This document shows, one piece after another, positions 16,865 to 24,305 of a stretch of 64,000 bases of DNA; positions within the stretch are counted from its first letter, which is position 1; each line of letters begins with the position of its first letter. The stretch covers positions 1 through 64,000 of the forward strand of contig CAJFQF010000007.1 in assembly GCA_904418995.1 (NCBI GenBank). Direction: 5' to 3'. The DNA comes from Heritagella_A intestinalis (lineage in GTDB: Bacteria; Bacillota; Clostridia; Oscillospirales; Acutalibacteraceae). Position numbers and translations under genes: made by a program. The notes under the pieces were generated by a model that did no database searches, had not been told where the DNA came from, and saw only the letters and a list, made by a program, of their open reading frames with translations.

Positions 16865-18259
16865 ATGGAGAGATTCTTTAAGCTCAAGGAAAACGGGACC
16901 ACTTTCGGCAAAGAAGTGATCGCCGGCTTAACCACATTCTTTGCCATGGCCTACATTATCGTAGTCAACCCCGACACCCTCAGCGGCCGCGCCGCCGGTG
17001 TGGAGGGGCAGCTGATGCCCTGGGGCGCCGTGTTCCTGGCGACCATTATCGCTTCTATCATCGGTACCCTGGTCATGGGCCTGGTGGCCAACGTGCCCTA
17101 CGCCCAGGCTCCCGGCATGGGCCTCAACGCGTTCTTTGTGTACACCGTGTGCCTGGGGCTGGGCTTTACCTGGCAGCAGACCCTGTCCATGGTGTTCATC
17201 TGCGGCCTGATCAACATCCTCATCACCGTGACCAAGATCCGCAAGTTTATCATTAAAGCCATTCCCCAGAGCCTCCAGAACGCCATTGGCGGCGGTATCG
17301 GCATCTTTGTGGCTTATATCGGCTTCCTGAATGTGAGCTTCGTGAACTTTGATTCCGGCGTACCGGCTCTGGCTATCCTGAACAACCCCACTGTCTGGCT
17401 GTTCCTCATCGGCCTGGTCCTGACCATTATCCTGCTGGTATGCAAGGTGCCCGGCGCGATCCTCATCGGCATTGTGGCCACCGCCGTGGTCGGCATCCCC
17501 ATGGGCGTCACTACGGTGAGCAGCTCCATCAGCTTCACCGAAGCCTGCCAGCAGCTGCCCACCACCTTTGGCGCCATCTTCACCCAGGCGGGCCTGGGCT
17601 CCCTGTTTACCGACGCCGCCAAGATTCCCCTGGTGCTGATTACCATTTTCGCTTTCAGCATCACCGATACCTTTGACACCATCGGCACCTTCATCGGCAC
17701 AGGCCGCCGCACCGGCATCTTCTCCGATGAGGACGAAAAGGCCATGGAGACCAAGGCCGGCTTCCACTCCAAGATGGACAAGGCCTTGTTCGCCGACGCT
17801 ACCGCCACCTCCATCGGCGCTATCTTCGGCACCTCCAACACCACCACCTTTGTGGAGAGCGCCGCAGGCATCGGCGCCGGCGGCCGTACCGGCCTGACCA
17901 GCGTTGTGGTGGCGATCTGCTTCGCCCTGAGCGCCTTCCTGGCTACCTTTGTCAGCGCCATTCCCACCGCCGCCGCCGCGCCCGCCCTGGTGCTGGTAGG
18001 TGTGATGATGACCTCCTCCTTCAAGGAGATCAAGTGGGACGACCTCTCCGAAGCCATCCCCGCCTTCTTCGCCGGCATTTTCATGGCCCTGTGCTACAGC
18101 ATTTCCTACGGCATTGCCTTCGGCTTTATCACCTACTGCCTGGTAAAGGTCTGCAAGGGCAAGGCCAAGGAAGTCCATCCCATCCTGTGGGTGGTAACGG
18201 CCCTGTTCATCCTGAACTTTGTCCTGCTGGCCCTGCCCATGGTAAATCCCCCTGCCTAA
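16865..18259 (+). CDS. NCS2-family purine permease (AzgA/PbuG type)
   Basis: 464 residues with the ~12-14 hydrophobic helices of nucleobase:cation symporters. Signature blocks are FFAMAYIIVVNPDTLSG near the N-terminus, VPYAQAPGMGLNAFF, ITDTFDTIGTFIGTGRRTG and NTTTFVESAAGIGAGGRTGL, characteristic of the AzgA subgroup that imports adenine, guanine and hypoxanthine. The leader carries a conditional terminator, which fits control by purine supply. A terminator follows at 18281. The exact base specificity cannot be read from the sequence. Confidence 0.9.
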   Translation: MERFFKLKENGTTFGKEVIAGLTTFFAMAYIIVVNPDTLSGRAAGVEGQLMPWGAVFLATIIASIIGTLVMGLVANVPYAQAPGMGLNAFFVYTVCLGLGFTWQQTLSMVFICGLINILITVTKIRKFIIKAIPQSLQNAIGGGIGIFVAYIGFLNVSFVNFDSGVPALAILNNPTVWLFLIGLVLTIILLVCKVPGAILIGIVATAVVGIPMGVTTVSSSISFTEACQQLPTTFGAIFTQAGLGSLFTDAAKIPLVLITIFAFSITDTFDTIGTFIGTGRRTGIFSDEDEKAMETKAGFHSKMDKALFADATATSIGAIFGTSNTTTFVESAAGIGAGGRTGLTSVVVAICFALSAFLATFVSAIPTAAAAPALVLVGVMMTSSFKEIKWDDLSEAIPAFFAGIFMALCYSISYGIAFGFITYCLVKVCKGKAKEVHPILWVVTALFILNFVLLALPMVNPPA

Positions 18260-18280
18260 GGGAATCCGCTGAGAACTTCC

Positions 18281-18325
18281 AAAGCCCTGACGCCCCGGCG
18301 TTGGGGCTTTATTATGCCATTTTTC
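18281..18325 (+). terminator. Terminator of the permease gene
   Basis: A 14-bp imperfect stem (18281-18294 with 18297-18310) and a downstream tail with ATTTTT at 18319-18325. It ends 20 bases before the next gene's start. Confidence 0.65.
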
Positions 18326-18344
18326 AAAAAAGGAGGGATTCCCT

Positions 18345-19460
18345 GTGGGGAAACTTGCAAAGGGGGTGCTGGGCTTCCTGCGCCGGGAGGTGGTGCTGTC
18401 CGCAGCCATTGTGCTGGCGGCGGCCTCCGCCTTCCTGGTGCCGCCGGACGCCCAGTACTTCTCCTATATTGACTGGGATACCCTGGCCCTGCTTTTCGGC
18501 CTGATGGCGGTGATGCAGGGGTTCCAGAAGGCCGGCCTCTTTGTGTTTTTGGGCAGCCGGCTTCTCCGGCGGGCCGCCACGGTCCGGGGGATGCTCTTTG
18601 TGCTGGTGTTCCTGCCCTTTGTATGCAGTATGGTCATCACCAACGATGTGTCCCTGATTACCTTCGTGCCCTTTGGCATCACGGTGCTGCGCATGGCCGG
18701 GAAGGAAAAGCTCCTGGTGCCCATGGCGGTGCTCCAGACCGCCGCCGCCAACCTGGGGAGTATGCTCACCCCCATGGGGAACCCCCAGAACCTGTACCTC
18801 TACACCCGGTCGGCCATGGGCTTTGGGGAATTCTGCTGGCTCATGCTGCCCTATACGGCGGTTTCCGCCCTCTGCCTGGCCGCTCTGGTGTGGTGCCGGA
18901 AACGGGAGCCGGTATCCGGGGCGCCGGCGGCGGCTCCGGCCCCTTCCCTCCGGTCGCTGCTGCCCGCTGCCGCCGGGTTCCTGCTGTGCCTGCTGGCCCT
19001 CTTTGATTTGCTGCCGGCCATAGGGGTGGCGGCAGTGGCGGCGGTTTTCCTCCTGGCCTTTGACCGCCCCCTCCTGGCCCGGGTGGACTACTCCTTACTG
19101 GCCACCTTTGCCGCCTTCTTTATTTTTACCGGCAACCTGGGCCGCCTGGAGAGCTTCCGGGACTTCCTTTTCTCCATCCTGGAAGGCCGGGTGGAGGGGG
19201 TGGCGGTGCTGGCCAGCCAGGTCATCAGCAATGTGCCTGCGGCCCTGCTCCTCTCCGGCTTTACCCAGGACTGGCCTGCCCTGATCGTGGGCTGCAACCT
19301 GGGCGGGCTGGGGACCCTCATCGCCTCGATGGCCAGCCTGATTTCCTATAAGCAGGTGGGGCGGGAGTACCCCGGGGAGCGCCGGCGGTATTTTTTCTGG
19401 TTTACCCTGTGCAACATAGGGCTCCTGGCGGTCCTCCTGGGGACGGCGGCGCTGCTTTAG
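18345..19460 (+). CDS. ArsB/NhaD/CitM-superfamily ion transporter
   Basis: 371 residues, largely hydrophobic with about 10-11 helices. Two conserved re-entrant motifs of the ion transporter superfamily are clear: SMVITNDVSLITFVPFG and SMLTPMGNPQNLYLY (the TNDV and PxGNPQN blocks of CitM, ArsB and YbiR). It is shorter than the usual ~420-430 residues. The GTG start has a strong AGGAGG at 18331-18336, eight bases upstream. The substrate could be a dicarboxylate, citrate, phosphate, arsenite or sodium; no arsenic genes are nearby. It begins only 20 bases after the permease terminator, so read-through is possible. Confidence 0.8.
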   Translation: MGKLAKGVLGFLRREVVLSAAIVLAAASAFLVPPDAQYFSYIDWDTLALLFGLMAVMQGFQKAGLFVFLGSRLLRRAATVRGMLFVLVFLPFVCSMVITNDVSLITFVPFGITVLRMAGKEKLLVPMAVLQTAAANLGSMLTPMGNPQNLYLYTRSAMGFGEFCWLMLPYTAVSALCLAALVWCRKREPVSGAPAAAPAPSLRSLLPAAAGFLLCLLALFDLLPAIGVAAVAAVFLLAFDRPLLARVDYSLLATFAAFFIFTGNLGRLESFRDFLFSILEGRVEGVAVLASQVISNVPAALLLSGFTQDWPALIVGCNLGGLGTLIASMASLISYKQVGREYPGERRRYFFWFTLCNIGLLAVLLGTAALL

Positions 19461-19592
19461 CTTGTGTATGGTTTCTGTAAAGAATTTTCCGGGGCAAACG
19501 GTTTTTCCGGAAAGGTATGCATTGAAATCATAGCTATTGCCGGGAGGATTCGCTTTAATTTTATATATTTTGACAAATCTATGAATTTTCTA

Positions 19593-19626
19593 TTGACTTA
19601 TCTTTACACAGGCTTTACACTAAAAT
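19593..19626 (+). promoter_or_regulatory. Pho-box-like tandem repeat upstream of pit
   Basis: TTTACA occurs at 19603-19608 and 19614-19619 with an exact 11-base period, preceded by TTGACT at 19593 and followed by TAAAAT at 19621. Tandem TT(A/T)ACA hexamers 11 bases apart are the binding site of PhoP/PhoB-type regulators in Gram-positive bacteria. The gene downstream is a phosphate transporter. The rest of the 325-base gap 19461-19785 holds the hairpin at 19720 and nothing else that I can see. Confidence 0.7.
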
Positions 19627-19719
19627 TGTTGGAAGTATCGGTGGAGTCTGCGAGTATGTCTTTTTATTCTCGGTTAGTTTTTAGCTGGCAAGTCACTCCG
19701 CCGGCTATAAAATGAATGG

Positions 19720-19760
19720 GAAGAGGGCAGAACTTCGGTCTCTGAAGTTCTGCCCTCTTC
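19720..19760. other. Perfect 17-bp hairpin in the pit leader
   Basis: GAAGAGGGCAGAACTTC (19720-19736) and its exact reverse complement at 19744-19760, with a 7-base loop. There is no T-run on either side, so a terminator function is doubtful. It ends 25 bases before the pit start codon and may act in the mRNA leader. Confidence 0.7.
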
Positions 19761-19785
19761 CTGTGTGTTTGGCAGGTAGAATTGT

Positions 19786-20838
19786 ATGGATGTTTCATTT
19801 TCCGGTTTTCTCACAGGAATCATTTCCAATCCCGTGCTGTTGATCACGGTGGTCCTCACGTTGGGGGTCATCTTTGTCAACGGCTGGACAGACGCGCCCA
19901 ATGCCATCGCCACCTGTATCACCACCCGGTGTATGGGTGTGCGAAGCGCCATTATGATGAGCGCGGTGTTCAATTTCCTGGGCGTGTTTATTATGACCCA
20001 GATTAACAGCTCGGTGGCCTCCACCATCAGTAACATGGTGGATTTCGGCGGTAATACCCGGGACGCCCTCATCGCCCTATGCGCGGCGCTGTTCTCCATT
20101 GTGGTTTACAGCGTGGCGGCCTCGTATTTCGGTATCCCGACCAGCGAGAGCCACAGCCTCATTGCCGGCCTTACCGGCGCGGCCATCGCTATTCAGAACG
20201 GCATTGGCGGCGTCAATATGGACGAATGGGCCAAGGTGCTCTACGGCTTGGTGCTGAGCCTGGTTTTGGGCTTTGGGACAGGCTGGGTGATCTGCAAAGT
20301 GGTGAGCGTGGCATGCCAGCGGATGGACCGCCGCAAGACCAACCGGTTCTTCAAAGGGGCCCAGATCTTCGGCGCTGCGGCTATGAGCTTTATGCACGGC
20401 GCCCAGGACGGCCAGAAGTTTATCGGCGTGCTGTTTTTGGGCCTGGCCTTCTCCAACGGCCAGGACAGCGTTACCGGCATTTCCATCCCCGTATGGCTCA
20501 TGCTCCTGTGCAGCGTCATTATGGGCGCGGGCACCAGCGTCGGCGGGGAAAAGATCATCAAATCCGTGGGAATGGATATGGTGAAGCTGGAGAAATACCA
20601 GGGCTTTTCCGCAGACCTTTCGGCAGCCTTCTGCCTTTTGTATTCCAGCCTGTTTGGGATTCCCGTTTCCACCACCCACACCAAGACGGCCGCTATTATG
20701 GGCGTGGGCGCGGTACGGCGGCTCTCAGCCATTAACCTGGGAGTCGTGAAGGATATGGTCCTCACCTGGATCTTTACCTTCCCGGGCTGCGGCCTTATCA
20801 GCTTCCTGATGGCCAAGCTGTTTATTGCCATCTTTTAA
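19786..20838 (+). CDS. pit: PiT-family low-affinity inorganic phosphate transporter
   Basis: 350 residues with about ten helices in two inverted halves. Each half has the family signature: GWTDAPNAIATCITTR near residue 27 and AMSFMHGAQDGQKFIGV near 200. PTSESHSLIAGLTGAAIA and PVSTTHTKTAAIMGVGA are the paired PxSxxH segments. The family moves metal-phosphate complexes with protons or sodium. It forms an operon with the DUF47 gene 25 bases downstream, the usual pit-accessory arrangement. A Pho-box-like element lies 160 bases upstream, suggesting induction in phosphate shortage. Confidence 0.93.
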   Translation: MDVSFSGFLTGIISNPVLLITVVLTLGVIFVNGWTDAPNAIATCITTRCMGVRSAIMMSAVFNFLGVFIMTQINSSVASTISNMVDFGGNTRDALIALCAALFSIVVYSVAASYFGIPTSESHSLIAGLTGAAIAIQNGIGGVNMDEWAKVLYGLVLSLVLGFGTGWVICKVVSVACQRMDRRKTNRFFKGAQIFGAAAMSFMHGAQDGQKFIGVLFLGLAFSNGQDSVTGISIPVWLMLLCSVIMGAGTSVGGEKIIKSVGMDMVKLEKYQGFSADLSAAFCLLYSSLFGIPVSTTHTKTAAIMGVGAVRRLSAINLGVVKDMVLTWIFTFPGCGLISFLMAKLFIAIF

Positions 20839-20863
20839 TCTATGACGGAGTGAGGGGAAACGT

Positions 20864-21487
20864 ATGTCGAAGAAACAAGACGCCTATTATTTTCAGAATT
20901 TTATTGCCTGCGCAGATTACTCCTGCCGGGCCGCCCATCTGCTGAAGGAGACCATCTCTCATTTTGATGGGGCTTCCCTGAAGAAAAAGCTGGATGAGAT
21001 CCACGAGCTGGAGCATCAGGCGGATAACCAGAAGCATGACCTGCTCAACACCCTGGTCCGGGCCTTTATCACCCCCATTGAGCGGGAGGACATCATCCAG
21101 ATGAGCCAGAACCTGGACGATATGACCGACCAGATCGAGGATGTGCTCATTAAGATCTACTATAACCGGGTGACCTATATCCGGGAAGACTTCCTGCCCC
21201 TGGTGGACGTGCTGATCCGCTCCTGCGAGAAGGTCCGGGAGATGATGAACGAGTTCTCCAACTTCAAGCACTCCAAGGCCCTGCGGGATTATATTATTGA
21301 CGTCAACACCCTGGAAGAAGAGGCGGACAAGCTGTTCATTGATTGCATGTATAAGCTCCACGACACCTGCAAGGATCCCCTGGAAGTCATTGCCTGGCGG
21401 GAAATCTACAGCTGTTTGGAGAAGTGCGTGGACATCTGCGAGCACGTAGCCGATACGGTGGAAACCACCGTCATGAAAAACAGCTAA
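20864..21487 (+). CDS. DUF47 (PhoU-like) accessory protein of the PiT transporter
   Basis: 207 residues, almost all helical, with the DUF47/YkaA pattern: SKKQDAYYFQNFIACAD at the N-terminus, an IHELEHQAD helix, TPIEREDIIQMSQNLDDMTD, and a second half with NTLEEEADKLFI. PhoU-like folds bind metals through Glu/Asp-rich helices such as these. The family is routinely encoded next to pit and thought to regulate it. RBS GAGGGGA precedes the ATG. Confidence 0.9.
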   Translation: MSKKQDAYYFQNFIACADYSCRAAHLLKETISHFDGASLKKKLDEIHELEHQADNQKHDLLNTLVRAFITPIEREDIIQMSQNLDDMTDQIEDVLIKIYYNRVTYIREDFLPLVDVLIRSCEKVREMMNEFSNFKHSKALRDYIIDVNTLEEEADKLFIDCMYKLHDTCKDPLEVIAWREIYSCLEKCVDICEHVADTVETTVMKNS

Positions 21488-21500
21488 CCGGGCAGGGCCC

Positions 21501-21888
21501 GGCGCCAAGTCGCGGGGAAGCGCGCAGAGATAGGGTCGTTATCCCCACGCGAAACAGGGAATCCTCTTTGCGGTTTGCCTGTGTGGCTGCGGGGTGGGCT
21601 TTGTGAAAGTTTGTGCCCTGGCAGTATGCGGCGCCAAGTCGCGGGGAAGCGCGCAGAGATAGGGTCGTTATCCCCACGCGAAACAGGGAATCCTCTTTGC
21701 AGTTTGCCTGTGTGGTCGCGGGGCGGGCTTTGTGAAAGTTTGTGCCCTGACAGTATGCGGCGCCAAGTCGCGGGGAAGCGCGCAGAGATAGGGTCGTTAT
21801 CCTCACGCGAAACAGGGGAATCCTCTTTGCAGTTTGCCTGTGTGGTCGCGGGGTGGGCTTTGTGAAAGTTTGTGCCCTGGCAGTGTAC
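21501..21888. repeat. Three tandem 129/130-bp repeats
   Basis: Near-identical units begin at 21501, 21630 and 21759 with GGCGCCAAGTCGCGGGG. Copies one and two are 129 bases; the third has one added G. They differ at only a few positions, so they were amplified recently. Because 129 is a multiple of three, frames on both strands stay open through the copies, but the resulting arginine- and proline-rich products show no start site or protein-like composition. The rest of the gap from 21488 to 22042 contains a degenerate tail (21889-21960) and a terminator. Confidence 0.95.
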
Positions 21889-21985
21889 GGCTCCCAGCCG
21901 CATTTAAGGCGTGAGCAAACAGCAGCCATTCCCACGCGGAGCAGGCCGCCCCAAAGAAGAATAGAGAAAATAGAGTTTCAGCGAA

Positions 21986-22015
21986 AAAAGCCCCGGATTT
22001 TCCGGGGCTTTTTCT
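21986..22015. terminator. Bidirectional terminator after the GlnA-ANTAR operon
   Basis: AAAAGCCCCGGA and TCCGGGGCTTTTT pair around a three-base loop; T-runs are present on both strands. It ends the minus-strand GlnA-ANTAR transcript 28 bases beyond the ANTAR stop and blocks entry from the repeat region. Confidence 0.85.
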
Positions 22016-22042
22016 TGATGATAGCCGCTGATGGGGCCTCAT

Positions 22043-22630
22043 TCAGCTTCCATAGGTGCGGATAATATTTTCCGCGATCTCCCGCCGCCGGACGCAGCGG
22101 TCCATGGCGGTCTTTTCGATGTAGCGGTGGGCCTCAGACTCGCTCATTTTCAGACATTCCACCAGCAGGAGCTTGGCCCGGTTCACCAGGCGGATTTCCT
22201 CCATTTTGTTTTGCAGGGAAGAGGTCTTTTCCTCTAAAGCCCGGATTTTCCGCCGGGAAGCGGCCAGCAGGTGCAGGGTCTGGTATACGATCTGGCGGCT
22301 GGTAGGCCGGGGCAGGGTCAAAATGCCGTACTCCTCCACTTTCTGCTCCACGGCTTCCAGAAGCTCCGCTTTGACAAACACCAATACGCCGCAGTTGTAC
22401 TTTTCGCTGGCTTCCACGGCCAGCTGTACCCCGAAATCATCGGGCAGGGGGGTGTTGATGAGCACCAGATCCACGTCCCGCTCTATCAGCATCCGCTGGG
22501 CGCTTCCCACGTCCCGGGCCGTCAAGACAGGGGAGAATTTGCTGGGAGGCAGCATCTCCTGCAAAAAGCCGCCGGATTTTTGCCCGGAAGCTACCACCAG
22601 CACACTCTGGGTATTCTTCTGATTTGTCAC
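22043..22630 (-). CDS. ANTAR-domain RNA-binding antiterminator (response-regulator type)
   Basis: 195 residues. The N-terminal ~120 residues resemble a receiver domain (SVLVVASGQKSGGFLQEML, DVDLVLINTPLPDDFG), but the phospho-acceptor region reads LINTP without the usual Asp, so phosphorylation may not be the switch. A coiled coil (~115-140) leads into the ANTAR domain (~140-190) with the conserved AKLLLVECLKMSESEAHRYIEKTAMD. ANTAR proteins bind hairpin pairs in nascent mRNA and prevent termination. The GTG at 22630 has AGGAGGG seven bases upstream. It lies 46 bases behind glnA on the same strand; its likely targets are the glutamine synthetase leaders in this window. Confidence 0.9.
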   Translation of the reverse strand: MTNQKNTQSVLVVASGQKSGGFLQEMLPPSKFSPVLTARDVGSAQRMLIERDVDLVLINTPLPDDFGVQLAVEASEKYNCGVLVFVKAELLEAVEQKVEEYGILTLPRPTSRQIVYQTLHLLAASRRKIRALEEKTSSLQNKMEEIRLVNRAKLLLVECLKMSESEAHRYIEKTAMDRCVRRREIAENIIRTYGS

Positions 22631-22676
22631 ATCGGCTCCCTCCTGTCTGTGTGGATTTGGGGGCAGGCCCCGGGTT

Positions 22677-23864
22677 TTACAAAATTTCCGGCATATACCG
22701 GGCAACCAGGGGGCTGTGGCGGGCCAATTCCAGGGCCTCCGGCAGGCTGGCGGGCAGCGTTTCCAGGGAATCCGTGACCTCCGGGCCGGCGGTGAACAGG
22801 TTCACGTTTACCGGGGGGCACAGGGAAGATTCCGTGCGGATGCCTTCCAGGCCGGCGTAAATCAGCAGGGCATAGGCGATATAGGGATTGGCGCCCGGGT
22901 CCGGGGAGCGCAGCTCAAAGCGCACGGCGTCCCCCCGGGCGGCGGGGATGCGGATGAGCTGGGAGCGGTTTTCCGGGGACCAGGTCACATAGCGGGGGGC
23001 CTTCTTTTCCCCCAGGCGCAGATAGGATTCCTCGGTGGGGTTGAGGAAAGCGGTGATTTCCCGGACGTGCCGGAGGATCCCCGCCATAAAGGCGTCCCGC
23101 TGGCGCTGGTCTTTAGCCCCCTGGAGGGACATATTGATGTGCAGGCCATTGCCGCTCTGGTCCGGCAGGGGCTTGGGGGAGAAGCAGGCGCTCAGGCCGT
23201 TCTGCATGGCGATGGTCTTGACTACGGCCTGGAAGGTGACGGCGTTGTCCGCGGCGGTGAGGGCGTCGCTGTACCGGAAATCGATCTCGTTTTGGCCCGG
23301 CCCCTCCTCGTGGTGGGAGCCTTCCGGCCGGATGCCCATGTCCACCAGGGTCAGGCAGATTTCCCGGCGGACGTTTTCCCCTTTATCCTCGGGGGCGATG
23401 TCCATATAACCGGCGTTGTCGTAGGGGATGCGGGTGGCCTCGCCGTTTTCCCCGGTGCGGAAAAGATAAAACTCAAATTCCGCGCCAAAATAGCAGGTAA
23501 TGCCCATTTCCTTGGCCGCCTCCACGGCCTTTTTCAAGAGGCGGCGGCTGTCCCGCTCAAAGGGGGAACCGTCGGGCCGGCGGATATCGCAGAACATCCG
23601 CACCACCTGGCCCTGGGCAGACCGCCAGGGCAGCACCGACAGGGTGGAGGGGTCCGGGAACAGGAACAGGTCGGAGCGCACCTCGTCGCCAAAGCCCGGA
23701 ATGGCCGAGGCGTCGAAGGAGATGCCGTAGCGGAAGGCCCGGCCCAGCTCTTCCGGCATGATGGCGATATTTTTTTGACGCCCTGTCAGGTCGCAGAAGG
23801 CCAGCCGGATAAACTTTACATCCTCCTCCTGGCAGTAGGTCATCACTTCATCGTAGGAATACAT
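22677..23864 (-). CDS. glnA: Type I glutamine synthetase, short form
   Basis: 395 residues; ATP-dependent ligation of ammonia to glutamate. The N-terminal beta-grasp segment is complete (VKFIRLAFCDLTGRQKNIAI, then FDASAIPGF). Metal and substrate motifs follow: GAEFEFYLF, SHHEEGPGQNEIDFRYSDA, NGLHINMSL and AVRFELRSPDPGANPY. Usual GSI proteins have 440-470 residues; this one ends at LPEALELARHSPLVARYMPE and lacks the final ~50 residues, including the HxWExxxY helix used for ring packing. No continuation is present in any frame downstream, so it is not a simple frameshift. It is the first gene of a two-gene operon with an ANTAR antiterminator. Confidence 0.9.
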   Translation of the reverse strand: MYSYDEVMTYCQEEDVKFIRLAFCDLTGRQKNIAIMPEELGRAFRYGISFDASAIPGFGDEVRSDLFLFPDPSTLSVLPWRSAQGQVVRMFCDIRRPDGSPFERDSRRLLKKAVEAAKEMGITCYFGAEFEFYLFRTGENGEATRIPYDNAGYMDIAPEDKGENVRREICLTLVDMGIRPEGSHHEEGPGQNEIDFRYSDALTAADNAVTFQAVVKTIAMQNGLSACFSPKPLPDQSGNGLHINMSLQGAKDQRQRDAFMAGILRHVREITAFLNPTEESYLRLGEKKAPRYVTWSPENRSQLIRIPAARGDAVRFELRSPDPGANPYIAYALLIYAGLEGIRTESSLCPPVNVNLFTAGPEVTDSLETLPASLPEALELARHSPLVARYMPEIL

Positions 23865-23908
23865 TGCGTTCCTTCCTTTCCCGGGGGCCGCGCCCCTTAT
23901 TTTTAGAA

Positions 23909-23965
23909 AACGGCGCTCACCGGCGGCGTCGGAAAGCCGATTCCGATACCGTCATGAGCGCCGTT
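23909..23965 (-). promoter_or_regulatory. Leader hairpin of the glnA-ANTAR operon
   Basis: In the minus-strand transcript AACGGCGCTCA (23965-23955) pairs with TGAGCGCCGTT (23919-23909), followed by TTCT. Inside the loop a second perfect hairpin (23946-23929) has a 6-bp stem TCGGAA/TTCCGA and a hexaloop TCGGCT. ANTAR targets are hexaloop hairpins with A at position 1 and G at 4; here G4 fits and position 1 does not. The T-tail is weak for a terminator. Confidence 0.45.
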
Positions 23966-23989
23966 GCCCGTTCTTTGCTTTCTGATTAT

Positions 23990-24018
23990 ATTGTACGGTC
24001 CGGCCGCCGGTTTGTCAA
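23990..24018 (-). promoter_or_regulatory. Promoter of the glnA-ANTAR operon
   Basis: Minus strand TTGACA (24013-24018), 17 bases, TACAAT (23990-23995). The transcript would have a leader of about 115 bases. Confidence 0.75.
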
Positions 24019-24080
24019 GGGCGCCAGAGGGGGAAAATTAGATTTTTGCAGGAGTAGAGAAAAAATCTTGCAAAAACCCC

Positions 24081-24109
24081 TTGACAAACCCAAAGGGGGT
24101 GGCTATAAT
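24081..24109 (+). promoter_or_regulatory. Consensus promoter of the GSIII gene
   Basis: TTGACA (24081-24086), 17 bases, TATAAT (24104-24109): both perfect. It is divergent from the glnA promoter 63 bases away and drives a ~190-base leader containing two terminators. Confidence 0.9.
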
Positions 24110-24119
24110 AAATTGCGTT

Positions 24120-24178
24120 GAAACGGCAATGGAGTCGCAGACAAGTAGTTCTGTACTCAAATTGCCGTTTCTTTTTTT
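24120..24178 (+). terminator. First leader terminator upstream of GSIII
   Basis: GAAACGGCAAT (24120-24130) pairs exactly with ATTGCCGTTTC (24161-24171), followed by seven T. It begins only about 5 bases after the expected transcription start, so nearly all transcripts must meet it. The 30-base loop can form an inner GAGT...CAGA/TCTG...ACTC hairpin. Confidence 0.85.
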
Positions 24179-24220
24179 CATAAGCCGGGAATTCCGGCGC
24201 GGCAAACCCCTGTGCGGGCC

Positions 24221-24275
24221 AAAAAGCGGCAAAGACGTCGTAGAAAGGTTTCTACAGCGTCTTTGCCGCTTTTTC
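24221..24275 (+). terminator. Second leader terminator upstream of GSIII, with hexaloop apex
   Basis: AAAAAGCGGCAAAGACG (from 24221) pairs with CGTCTTTGCCGCTTTTT (to 24274). The top is GTAGA-AAGGTT-TCTAC; the hexaloop AAGGTT has A at position 1 and G at position 4, the two bases ANTAR proteins recognise. It lies 30 bases before the GSIII start codon. A terminator so close to a consensus promoter and start codon implies regulated antitermination. Confidence 0.8.
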
Positions 24276-24305
24276 CATTTGATTCTGCGAAAAGAGGTTA
24301 TGAAC

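Noticed and set aside
21501..21888. CRISPR array.
   Set aside because: Units of 129 bases are contiguous with no distinct spacers and no cas genes.
21471..21935. Protein with 43-residue repeats encoded by the tandem repeat.
   Set aside because: The product is Arg/Pro-rich in either strand, has no ribosome site, and the single-base insertion in copy three breaks the frame relation.
24081..24305. N-terminal extension of GSIII by ~75 codons.
   Set aside because: It covers the promoter, transcription start and both leader terminators.
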